The notes below the pieces were generated by a model. The model worked only from the letters and a program-made list of their open reading frames with translations. It ran no database searches and was not told the DNA's origin. 64,000 nt of DNA, taken from Rhizophlyctis rosea (taxonomy: Eukaryota; Chytridiomycota; Chytridiomycetes; Rhizophlyctidales; Rhizophlyctidaceae). Position numbers and translations under genes: made by a program. Below, piece by piece: positions 35,182-47,800 of the stretch (position 1 is its first letter; the number at the start of each line of letters is the position of its first letter). The DNA lies in assembly GCA_027596075.1 (NCBI GenBank), contig JADGJC010000122.1:1-64000 (forward strand). The letters are read 5' to 3'.

Positions 35182-37076
35182 GATGGAGTGTTATTAACAG
35201 GTATCCACACGGCTTCTGCAAATACGGAAATCGGTGCAGCAAGGATGGGTATACGGAAAGCGTTTCCAACAAATCCTGTCTTTTGCGAGAAAGTAAAGAG
35301 GACCCTGTCGCCCGTCGGAGATCTAAATGCCTTTCTGGGCAGAGTGGACTTTCTTCGAACATGAGCTAGAAACCCAATAGAAACGTCAGATTCTGTCCAT
35401 CCAACAGACCCGCAGATTGGGGTGTATTGTCATTGTTTGCCCCTCCGCAATCATTGATGCATACGCCAATCCCCCTCGCTCCGAAATTGGACTGTTTATG
35501 GAAGGTGGTGTTTGGATTCAATAAACAACAACCTAGGCATGAATAGACGAGAACTGATCTTCATCAACCACGTGTCGGATCCTGTTCGATCAGGCGGGGG
35601 ACGCTTCGGTTCCGGTTTTTACGAAATTGGATACGATAGTGGATGAAATGTAAGCAAGCTGTTTGGAAAGCCACTCCATTGTTCCCGAAGGTGGCTTGCA
35701 TTTATAACAATCTTGTTAGTTACCTACCACTCGGAGACTTTATTCTGCTTTTGTCAATGGATTCGGCTAAACAATGAACTAGAACACTCGGCGGACGCCC
35801 CGAAACCTTCCAAGGCAAACTAGAGCGCATCAATTCCCAAAAATGGATTTGTTACCGTCTATGTCAACCTCGCTGTCAATGTCGACAGAATGAATGAAGT
35901 CGGTCAATGCATCCAGGATGCGCGGCTTGGCAGTGTTTATGTGACCTTCAAGCCATTGCAACCATCAATTCATGGGCTTTGTGCAAGCAATAGCATGTTG
36001 TCTGAGGCAATCAATCGATGTAGCATGCGGCATTTAGCAACACCAATTTTCATGATCTTGGGAGGATCAAACAGCAGGTAAAAGTCATTAGATAATTCTT
36101 TTCTGCGCAGGGGTTGTATGCACATTGCATAGGAGTGACAGGATGTAGATATCGGTATGCTGCATTGCACACTGGTTGGTGTAATTGGGACCCTCGCGTT
36201 CCAAGTGGCACAGTCGTATCATGCACAGCTATCAGCCTGTACACGGCCACCCCTTGCCGTGTGGAAGCGAGCCTATTGATCTCGAGTCGTGCGAAGTCAT
36301 GTCCGGTTCAACACCTGTCATGGTGACATCGAAATGAGAGTCCCGGATGAAAGTTGTCAGAAGGGTTGCGATGGTAGAAGTGAGCAGTACCCTAAGCGCG
36401 GCTACGAGCGATAGTCCGGACGGAACGCGTTTCGCGGTTCCCCTCTAGTTGGCATCAGTTCCCGACCGCATTTCGCGGTTCCCTCTCCAAAAATTGAATG
36501 ATGGCAGCCCCATTCCAAGTGTCTGAGTTGCAATTTTCGAGAGTAGTAGTCCTGGAAGTGGTTTGCACAAACTGATGGCCAGGAGGTTGGCTGCACCAGT
36601 GGAGACTTGGCAGAGCGGAGTATGGGACAACGGATTTTATGGTGATCTACATGATTAATCGCAGAAGTTTACCGCTCGAGCTACAAATGGGTATGCGGCA
36701 CCAACTCCATCCTACCCAAAGGTGGTATGCTGTCGGATCCGGCACTTGCAAGTGTGCTCAACTTACTTGCAGTGTTTCCATGTCCTTACTACACATTCTA
36801 CACCGCACGTTGAAGGCCCTGAGACAACTAAGCTGAGTGGGACAGTCACTGATTGTGCAAGGCGGACTGTGCTGTACTTGCGCCACGGGGGGTTGTGACT
36901 CGTTATGACTCGTTCTGACTGGGTTGGTGAACATCCATACACACACTGCGGTCAACCCTCAAAATGTCACTCCCCCTGGCAGCGCTTTCATTCGCAAGCA
37001 AATTCCGCAACGACCTTCCTACAATTTGATCTAGTATTTCACGTTTGCTCCAGCACACAACAACCTCTTAATCAAA
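35182..37076. other. Divergent spacer between receptor and Yju2 genes
   Basis: Almost 1.9 kb without a convincing gene. Two short direct copies of a ttcgcggttccc-containing element occur near 36429 and 36471, 42 bp apart. No tRNA or other RNA is apparent. Confidence 0.45.
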
Positions 37077-38575
37077 ATGTACGTCTCGTCTTCCTTTTCT
37101 ATCACAGGGTTAGCACTCCTCTCTTTCGGCGCTAATACTGAATCTCAATATCCAGGTCCGAACGAAAAGTTCTCAACAAGTACTTCCCGCCGGACTTCGA
37201 CCCGTCGAAGATCCCCCGGCGGAAGATGCCAAAGGACCAACAACACACTGTCCGTCTAATGACCCCGTTTTCAATGCGCTGTAATACTTGCGGAGAGTAC
37301 ATTTACAAAGGGAAGAAGTTCAACGCTAGGAAGGAGCGAGTGGAAGGAGAAAACTACCTTGGAATTCAGGTGTGTATTTTCGCTGGTTGCAGAGAGTGAG
37401 AGTTGAGAAGGAGAGGAGGCGGAGTTTGGAGCGTTGAAATAATAACGAAGGAGAAGGAGGGTGGGGGGCCGGCCGCGGCGCCCCCCCCCCGCCTGGGGGG
37501 GGGCGGGGCGGGGGGCGGGGGGCGGCGCCCGCCCCCCCCGCAGGAGTTGCGTCGGGTTGGGTTGAATTGGGTTCGGCGCAGAGGAGGCTGGAGCTTTTGG
37601 AGAAGAATAAAGAAGGAGAAGGACGAATCGTGGTGGTGGTGGCGGTTATGGTGGTGGCGGTTGGGTTGGTTTGGGTTGGATTGGGGTTGGAGTTCGGCGA
37701 TGAGGAGGAAGAGCCGCAACTAGAAGGGGGAGGGGATGAGCTGGTTCAATTAGCATACTAACTACTCTCACTCATCTCTCCAGTCGTTCCGATTCTACAT
37801 AAAATGCCCCGTCTGCTCGTCAGAAATCACCTTCAAAACCGACTACCGAAACGCCGACTACGTAGCCGAACACGGCGCCCAACGCAACTTTGAACCATGG
37901 CGTGACGACACCGCCGCAGAAGATTCCCGCAAAGCCGAACGCGCTCAGGCCGAAGAAAACAACCCCATGAAGGCCTTGGAGAACCGGACGTTGGATTCGA
38001 AGCGGGAAATGGACATTCTCGACGCGTTGGACGAAATCAGGACCAGAAATGCCAAAAATGAGCGGGTAGACTCCAATTCGTTGTTGGAGAAGATCATTGT
38101 GGAAAATATGCTGTCTAGGGAGGATGCGAAGAGGAAGCAGGAGGAGGAGGATGATCGGATGGCCAAGGCAATTTTCCAAAATGCGGATGGGGATAATGTT
38201 CGGAGAATTTTGGATGATGAAGGAGATGGGGGTGCATTACTGGAAATTGATACAACGCCGTTTGGGGAGGTGGCGGTCGGGGATACTGTGGTTGGGGCAG
38301 CCGGGCCTAGTGGGACATCATTACTCAAATCAACACTTGCACCTAAGCCATCAATCGTCCAAACAGCAGTGAAACGGAAATCGGACGTGGAAGCATTGGG
38401 AATCGTGGTCCGAAAGAAGGGGAAGACTGAAGACGGCAAAGGAAAGGAGAAGATGGTGGCGCCGCGGAATACCATAGCCCAGAAGATTACGGCCGCACAT
38501 CCTGCACCCGTCGAATCGTCCGCATTGGCCGCCTTGGGAGGTTATGGGGCAGGTTCCGACAGTGATTCCGATTGA
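37077..38575 (+). CDS. Splicing factor Yju2/CCDC94
   Basis: Yju2 is a nuclear zinc-binding protein of the NineTeen-associated spliceosome that promotes the first catalytic step. Three exons (37077-37078, 37156-37369, 37784-38575) join to 335 residues. The start codon is split: AT ends exon 1 and G opens exon 2, giving [17 protein letters not shown], the expected N terminus. The core reads [37 protein letters not shown] across the family zinc site, with CNTC and CPVC pairs. [20 protein letters not shown] follows after the second intron, then a long acidic helical region and a low-complexity tail with SDSDSD at the end. The 414-nt second intron is by far the longest in this window; it has a good branch site (TACTAAC near 37757) but a most unusual G/C block. 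Confidence 0.95.
37461..37540. repeat. G/C-only low-complexity block inside a Yju2 intron
   Basis: About 80 bases consist almost solely of runs of G and C (runs of 9 to 10), including self-complementary G-run/C-run pairs that could fold into a hairpin. A G-rich stretch with ggttggg repeats follows to about 37690 and could form G-quadruplexes on the coding strand. The composition is unlike any other part of the window. An assembly or sequencing artefact is possible. Confidence 0.7.
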
Positions 38576-38836
38576 TGGTTGTTCCGATATCAATTCATCA
38601 TGTACATAGTGTAGATAATACGGCTAATTACATAATAGTTACTGTAGCAAACCAAATTTCGATGATGTGCATTCTTGAAATGATGCTAAATCAATACCTC
38701 GTGCACCTCCCATTCACCACCTCACTCAGATGCCATCATGAATATTGCTTCTTCATATCATATCTTTATGCAATTTATATACATATGGTACAAAATTGGT
38801 ACAAAATTGGTGCAAATTTACAAACATGCGTCTTCA

Positions 38837-41800
38837 TTACAAGCTGGCCATGAACTGGACGTCCATAGCTGCGAGTTTGCTGGGGTTGACCGCATTGGAG
38901 ATCAAGTCCAACATCGTTTGGCAAACGGGTTCAACCTTCTCGTTAGCCTGTACCAGAAGGAGTTAGCATTGGCATTAATTACCAACATACGACAATGACA
39001 AACCTTTTCACGTTCCGCTTTGCAAGACAAAGCCTGCGCCCTCTTCATAACCAGCTCAACATTCTGTGAGACGAAGTCACGCAACTGGGTCTCCGGAACC
39101 GGTGCCTTCCTTGATATGTTCTGCCATGTCACCAGTTCATCTCGGATGAAGATGCTCAAGTAATCATCAAGTTCAAACTGCAATGTAAACTGCATTAGCT
39201 CATCGTCCCATTCCAGAAGCGTACTGATGATGCGTCACCTCTGGTTCCGTCAATGAATGTCCAATAGACATAAGAGCGCTGGTGAACACGCCTTCCACTC
39301 CAGCCGGTGTTATGAACTGCTGGATGTTGGGAGTAAGACGGAAGGGCACCGCCTCCGTATTCGTGTATTGAAAAGTGGAATTGTTCAGAGCTATGGCGAT
39401 TGAGATCGTCAGCACATGTCATTCGTAATTGAATTGCTTCAATACTCACAAGGCAGTAGGTCGGAAAGCCACACATTGCCTGTAGCCCGGGATATGTGGA
39501 ATTTGTGCGGTTGTCTTCCACCAATGCTCAAGACATAAGTCATGAACGTGGCAGCTGCCATTGATTGTGTGAACTGCTTTCGCATGATCCATAAGTCCGC
39601 GTACGATTGCAGCGTCCGCAACATGTACTGTAATGAATTCAGAGATGAGCAAGTTGATATCGTACACATGGCACACATGAAGCTTACCTTCGTCAAAATA
39701 GTATCCGGCACGAGCTTCGCTCCAATCTCCTCCAAAAGCTCCGTCTTCATGTTAGCGATTTCAAATCTTTGTTGTCCATTTGGCCCATTCGTGACATACT
39801 GAGCAAAGAATAACTTTATCAACATCCACTGACGCGTGAGACAACTATCAACCGTATATACCGCTTTTCGGACGGCTTCTTCAGATAAGAAGATTTCCCG
39901 TAACCGGTTCGTGTAATGGATGATGGGCTCATCCTTGTGCATCGGGACTCTCGCGCAATGGTCTTCATATATATCATGCAGAGAGATATTGGTCGGATCA
40001 TCTTCAACAAGTCGAATTTGTGGTGCAAGAGGCACGATGATAGGCAGATTGAAGGACAGATTCCTGCGGCGGCTCTCTCGTTTCCTATCCAGCACACTTT
40101 GGACATGCCGTTAGAACCTTTCCCTAGGTACCAACGTTCAGGATTGCATTGTACCTGTTGAGAATGCGGAACAATTGTACAATTCTCTCCTCGCGTCGAC
40201 ATGTTCGCGCGGCCGGATGTTGCACAATGAAAGGATGTAAGCTTCCGTCGTGACCTCGCATTGTCAGCCGTCTGTGACAGCTGCCAGGGCTTCGAATCAC
40301 TTCCACCTCAGGTTGGAACCGATCAATCTTCACGAAATCCTTATTGCTGTCCCGCAACTAGAAGTAGCGATAAGTCATCTATTTGATGGATCCAATTGAT
40401 TTGAGCACCATTCATCTTACCAAGAAGTACTGGCCAGGAACTTCGATCTCTTCAAACTTGGAAAATTCAAATTCCACCAGGTAATGACTGAAAGTCTCCA
40501 GATGAAGTCGCCGAGGCCGGTTATCCAACAGGACTTCCAGCTTGTCCCTCCAATCTCGGAATCGGTCCACCAACTGAGAAAGGTTCGGCTTGCTCTTGAT
40601 GAAATCCCGCTCAAATGCAGCTTTATATTTGAGATGATTCGGCTGCATGCTTTCAGCAAATCGTTGGAGATTCATCTCCGTTGCTTGTGAAAGGGCGCCG
40701 TGGTCGCGCGGATCGCGAGCGATTTGCTGCAAGTACATCTAGATCAGGGTAAGGGCTAGCCAAGCGATACATATTATCAGAGGGACTTCACCTGAACTCC
40801 ATCATTGAGAAGCGCAACAATCAATCGATATATGTCCTCGTCCGTAGTGGGTTTCAGTCGCTGAAGTATTTGATCACCCATGGCTTCCATGGACAGCGCA
40901 AGAAGAGGGAAGGCTGTTTTCAAGGTGCCCATGACCAATTCAACCAACTCCCAAGGCTGCTTTCGGGTGGGAATAGGTTGGGGGTTGCCGGCGGCATCTA
41001 GAGCGGGCTGAGCGGGAACACCATTGTCTGTTGGACCATTCGATGCGGCACCAGGTGCATTGGGACCGTTCTGACCATCTGGTGCACGAGCTGCGGTGGT
41101 AGCGGGGGGTGCTCCGGACGCTTGCGCCTTTTTCAGCATGATGAAGTCTTCCTTGGCGGTCCGCAGCTGGAAGTGCATTGCCTGTTGCGCAAATGATAGT
41201 AAGCCCTTCAGCTTCAAGCTTTCATGCTCATATCCTACAGAACAGCTTCACCTGTGGGTACGACTTCGCAAGCTTCGACAAAATGTTGAAATGCGGCTGC
41301 GGCTCTCTGGCTGCCAGCCCAGACAAAAGTTGTGGAATGAAGAAGATCCAGTGCCACAATGGCGTCTCGACTTTTGTATTTTGAAAGGTGGATGCGAGGG
41401 TCCCTTGTTCGTCGTCCAACGTCAACAACCACAAAATCCGCGCCAAGTACTTCCGCGACTTCGCCCGATTGTAGATGCCCGCCGCTTGCAGGTAACAATT
41501 GATGGCTTCTGCAGCATGCTTGATCTCACTGGGGTTCTCTTTGTACATTCTGTCACAGTACTGGCCCCAAGCAGCCCACCCTTTTGCTAAATTGGGATCC
41601 ATTTGAATGGCCGACGAGAACGCTGTCTGGGCATCCCCATGCAGATTCAACTTCGCAAGGAAAATCCCTTTCAGCGCAAAGAACTCCGCTTTCTGCTGCG
41701 TTGAGAAGTACAGCAGGTTGGTATTATTGATGACGTCCAAGCCTGTGTGATATTCCGCTGGTGACTGGAAATGGCATTTCGCCTGTTCCCGCAATTTGAA

Positions 41801-44800
41801 GAAAGCTTCTTGAATCTCGATATTGGGCAGGGTGTAGATCTTGCCGAGGGAACTGATACAGACGTCAGTGAGCTGATGCTTCCTGCTCACGCGAGCAAAC
41901 CGGTTGATGATCCATGCCGTTTCGTGGTAGCCGCGGTACGCGTAGGAACTGGACGGGTTTGGAGTTGCTGCTGTTTGGTTCAGTTGAGGAATCAGCGGGA
42001 GGTAGGCCTTATTGATGGTCGAAAAGACGTGCTGCCGCCAATGGACGAGATCGCTCCACAAATTGATGTCGTCCCAATTATTCGGTAGCCGTTCCCTCCA
42101 GGTTTGCAGAATTCCCTTCAATTCCTGCGCTTTCCCATCAATATTCAGTGAGTTGGTGCCCCTCAGATTGTTTTGGATCTGTTCCGCTTCACCGAATTCT
42201 ACGATTTGCTGGAACGCGTGCAGAAGTGGTACATGCGCCTGGGTGACTTTCTCGGGGAGGGCGATCCATTTCTTCAGGGTTATCTGAATGCTCTCGTGAC
42301 ACAATGCTTCAAACTCCCCCGCCTTTTCCGGCGACTCCTGAATTTGGAGGAGCAGCATGAAAGCTTCGAAGGTCTTCTTTCGATTACTTTGTGGTGAGAG
42401 CGAATTAAGCGTATTCTGCAAACCCTCCCGTTCGTTATTGAAATCCGACAACCGCCACGCACACTCCATCAGAAGCTCGTGATCTTGTTCGAACTTCGCT
42501 AGATCCGTCAATATATCCCACTGCTGCAACCGCTGCGCACATGATACCCAATGGTTTTCCCACAAGCTGTACTCTGCTTCAGTGAACGGAAGCAGCCCAC
42601 TCCGAGCTTTGCTCTGAGCACTTTCATAGTACAGTTGTGCTTGCGCCCACAAACCACCTTGCTCATACGATAACGCCGCATTGGTCTCCGCAAACAGACA
42701 CCGCCGCCGCCAGTGCCCAAAGTAGTAGTCTTCCTCCGCAATGTCATCGAATAAGTCCGCGATCGCATCCATGATGCTTTCCCGAACATTTTCCTCGTCC
42801 TTCGTGATTACCGATCCCGCCGGTTTGAAGTCCGCAGCTGCATTTTGCAAAAGCTCCAACGCATTGTGCCAAGCATTGTAGGATTTGCCTAGATATTTTA
42901 CTAACTGCGGTGGAAGCTGAATCGGGGGTAAGCATTTGCAAAATCCGTCGAGGAGAGCTTGGATGACGTTTGGCCGATGTTCCATTTGCTTTTGGTGATA
43001 GGGTTGGGCCAAGAGGGGTATGATGATCTTAACGAGGTCGTGGCGTTCGCGTCCGTTCAGCAGATTCCAACACATCGGAAGAATGGCGACCCAAAGGGAG
43101 TAAGTCAAGTTCGTGTCGAAATATAGCAGGTTACGTAGCGGGGTTAGGAGGGAAGAAAGCTGGATGCCCTGCAAGTTCCTCAGGAAATCACGATGTGCTT
43201 CCATCGCCGGTGTGAAGTCTGGGACCACCAATGATTCCTCACTTTCCATCACGACATCCCCGTCACCGGTTAGATCAGGCAGTTGCACCGACGTAATTGC
43301 ATGAACACGTAAGGTAGGCGCACAGCTGTGGACTTGATCATTGACCATTGCGCTGCCCAAAATCAGATCAAGCGCTTGGTTCAACCAGAAGAAGTTCCCT
43401 AGGAAGTCCCAATTCTGCAGCCCAAATATGTAATTCAAACGGACAACGAGCGACCGAGCGATGCTGGAGTCAAAGATCTCGGCGAACCGAGTGCGAATGG
43501 CCGGATTTTCATTCTTCGTACCCAGCAGGAACGCATTTTCCAACCGCACCGTCAAATCTGTCTGCAAAAATGAGGGATCCGTATAGATATTGCCTATAAG
43601 ATTGAGGTACTCTTCCAAAAGCCCCTTGTCCCCGCAGTGCTCAACGCAGAGCAATTTCAACAGCAGGTTCGCCTTCTCCTTCAAAGTCGGGAAAGGTTCA
43701 TTTTTGAGTTGTAACCAATCACCAACCATCGTCAGAATGTACCGAAGAACTTCCGGATCGGTGTGAGAGTCTATCAGACCACTCAGGCATTGCAAGAAAG
43801 CTTTCCTTTGATCCCCCATCTGAGAAACCCGCAACCTCAAAACTTGGAGCAACATGATGATCATGTTGGGCACCAGTTCCTTCTCTTTATCCGCCGATTG
43901 TACCGCCGGGCTACTCGCCGTATTCCCGCCAAGATTTGGCACCGACCCTGGCCGCTTATCCCGCTCCTTCTGCTTTTCCGTTTCCCTCGCCCGATCCGCA
44001 CGTCCCTTCTCGTCCGTCTGCAACCTCTGCAATAGTGGCATCAGTTCCGACAGATAATTTTGCAAAGCATCCGGCCGGTGCAGGCATGCCGCGTTCAGCA
44101 GCGATATTGTAGGATACAAAACGGTCTTTTCCTTGATCCCGTTGTTGATGACCGCATCAACCGCCTTCACGAAATCCGCAACTTCCGCGGCCGCTGGTTC
44201 GCCTTCGGTTAGTTGAACGTCAGGAATGGCTTTGTACACTCGGGACAACAATGGCGATAGGGCGCGCATGACATCAATGTTGTCCGTCTTGATCCATTTC
44301 TCGACGCAAGTATGGATCTGTTTCATATTGCTCACTATCCAGCTGCTGGACTTCAACTCCAACACGGTTGTAACCATTTCAATGGCGTTGCATACGACGT
44401 TCTTCGTCTCGTCCTTGATTTCCATATTGATAGCTTTCTCCATACACTGCAGTTTCACGTCAACTTCGGGCCACAACGTCAACAGATTCCGCATGATGTT
44501 GATGGTACGAAAAGCCATGCCCCGCTTGCCGGAGTCGTTCAAAGTGCAGATGAAACGGCCGAGGAAGTGGATCATGATTTCTCTCAAGTGACTTGGCACA
44601 AACCCACGAAGCTCTCCCGTACTTTCCGGCCCAGGGGTTGGAGTGTCCGTTCGTTCCGCATCAGAAGCGCGGCGTTTGGCTGGAGGCGTCTCTGAACCTG
44701 ACGGGGCTCCCTTTCGTTTTTCACCGACTGTGTACATGCACACCCGTTAGAACTGATGCAAAAGAGTAATCAACGTATTCTGAGCACATACCGGACTCAT

Positions 44801-47800
44801 TTTCTTGATCAACATTGGCAGAATCGCCTCCCTTCTCCTTGCGTTCATCCAAAAGACGCTTTTCCCATCCAATAATCAATTCGCACAAATCAAGTGAGAC
44901 CAGCCGATCGGCAGTGGCGTTCCCCGACAATCCAATCTTGGACATGGACTGCACGATTTGAGGAATGAAATGGTCTCGGCATTCGTAGAATAGATCTCCG
45001 TGTCGGATAACGGTAAGGAACGACGGGAGTAGCTGGCTAACAGAATGGAACTCGTCGATGATGACCTTCCGAGCCCACCGAGCCCAAGCGGGCATGATGA
45101 CCGCTTTCGCATCCGCCATTGGCTGAGTTAGGCGCTTCGGTAGAACGGGAAGAAGGATATCGATGGCCTGGCGCACAAGAAGCTTGTTTTCCGGTTGATG
45201 GGTTTTCAAAAGTGGGACGTAAATTTGGGTGATGATCTTCTGAGGAGTTTCGTACTGTTCGACGAATCGTGCAAGGAGGACGTACAACGGTTGTTTACAC
45301 GCATCCTCCACCTTAAGCTGACCCCACGCGAACTTGATAATATCTTTCCGGAACGTGTCGGTCACACCTGGTATGTACTGCAACAGCAGAGTGGTGAACT
45401 GTATGACCTCCAGCTTCAGCGTCTCCTCGAAAATGGGCCCTGCCGCACTCTCAACCATAAAGGGGGCCCACATCGCCCCATGTATCAGCTGCATGATATT
45501 CCCATCTATGATATCCAGGTTTTCACCCCGCGAAAACGAAACCAGCAGCATCGGCGTAATCAACATCCTCATCGTCCATGTCTTGGTCTCCGCCGAAACT
45601 TCAGTGTCCGAAAAGAGCGACAAGAAGTGAAGAAGAATCGCCCTTTTCTGAGCACCCGTGAACCGCTCCGCCACCTCGTCAAAGTAGAATTGCTTCAAAA
45701 AGCTCTTATCCACCAAATCCTGCTGCCGGAATCCCTCGATCATACTAAAGATCAACTTCACTTCATTCGGGTCCCTCTTGCAGTACGTGATCAAAATGTG
45801 CAAGAATTGCTCCGACTCACGCCCAGGCAGAATGACAGCCGGATCGTATACCCCCGACGTGCCCCGCCTCCATTGCCAGATCTTACAAAGGGTGTCCATC
45901 AGTGGACGTTGCTGCAAGATCCAATCCGAGCCCCAGTTGATCAGATTGACGAGGATTCGAGCACCGAAAGCGTATAAATCCCGGGCCCCACTTTGATCCA
46001 TCCCCACAGAAAACGTCTTTTCCACCAGCTGATCGATTTTACTGACTGCTTCGATCCGGACGACCGACGCTTGCTCGCTGTTCAAAATATCGATGTACAA
46101 TAGGGCGTAGGGGGGCTGATGGAGGTTGTCCAGGAAAAATTTGACGGAGTCGGTCGCGTACCGGTTTAGGAACTTGATCAAAGGCGCACGGAACGGGCTA
46201 GACGCGGCCCGACCCAACGCATCCTCCAATTTCAACACCTCTCGTACCAGCTCATCCATGAAGATGTTGGCAGTGGGCGGCAACAGATGAAAGACATCCA
46301 GAATGGCGACGATGATCTTAATATCCTCAACATCCGACAACGCCTTCCCCGCCGAGTCCGCCAACATCTTCTGATCCGCCCACATACGCAAATGGTCCAA
46401 CAACTTCTTGCCGATCTCCACCTTGAAGTAGTTCGTCAACAACTCCAACAAACGCGCCAAACCCTCCAATCCAGCGACCGTGAGCTTTTTGAAATCCGAC
46501 AGATTGACGAGTATGGGCCGAAGACCTGCCTGCAGCAGGTCCTTTGGCAATTTGTTGTGGGTAGTTAAGACTTGCGACAGACCTGAATGGAAATATTAGT
46601 CACACAATCAATTTCCTGGAACCGAATCACCCAAGAGCACCCACCCTTATTGGCCACTTCAACAATTTCCGAACTCTTCGAGTAAAGGCTCTTGAAAAAG
46701 ACAGAGATGATACGCGCCCGAAGCTGGCTCAGTCGAGGGTTTGTGAAGTCGTTGCACTGCATAGCACTCGATAAGAGGCGGATGCACACCGTCCGAAGGT
46801 TAATCAGAGACGTTGCGTTCTTATACTGCGAGGATTTGTTGACCAAAGCTTGATCTTCGGCATCCGCTAGCGCAAGTGCTTCTTGCAACAAGCGCATCAG
46901 CTCATCGTTAAACGTAAGAAGTGGAGGTCGAAGGGACAGGCAGTAGGTAATGGCGTCGATGTTGCCGATTTGCATGGGGAAGGGTAGAGCGCGGAGTGGT
47001 TTGGCGAAGATTGGACTCAACAGGCGATCTTGCACCGGCGTCAAAATCTCAGTCACTTCTTTGTTCGACAAGTCCGCCAAGAGTTGCAGCGACGATTGGA
47101 TGGTTTCCCGCACTACACTACTCGAATTGGAGAGCTCTGAAATAAGCAAACTAATCAAACTATTGAATTTCGCCGTACGCTCTTCCACATCCGCCCCATC
47201 TTCCGCCCGATGACATCCCCTCAATACAAAGGATAAGGTCGAACTTGCTTCGTCCATGTTGTGCGCCACGAATTCCGCCGATGTATCCTTGAGAACATAC
47301 AGAATGGCCTTTACGAACTCCAGCTCGTGCTGCAACATCCACTTCGTTCCCAGCTCCAACTTTGCCGTCAAGAGATTGATCCCAGCTACCCCACCCGTTT
47401 TGCGGAACCAGACTTCTTGGTAACAACAGGCAGAAAACCGCGAAGCCATGACGTGCAAAAACGGCAACTCCTCCTGAGCCTCCTTGCTACCTAAGAACGT
47501 CATACAGTTGCTATGAATAAGTAAGATCGACTTCTCCGCCAACGACCGCCTATTCTGATCTTCCGATGCCATGACTTCGACAACAGCTTGCATGAACCCA
47601 TCAACACGGAATTGCCCTTCCTGAGTAATCGGTCCGGGCGGAGCAGCGGGACGAGGTGCGGGAGAGGTTGGGTTGCATTTCTCATCTACTGCGTCGTTGA
47701 TGCAAAGGATGGCAACGTGGCGGCATAGACTTTCCATAAGCTCCCAAGCCTGTCCTTCCAAAGGACCACCACCGGCGCAAGTATTAAACAGTGTCACAAT

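Noticed and set aside
37403..37761. Open frames within the G-rich Yju2 intron
   Set aside because: They encode only Gly/Arg/Trp/Val low-complexity strings caused by the G-rich composition.
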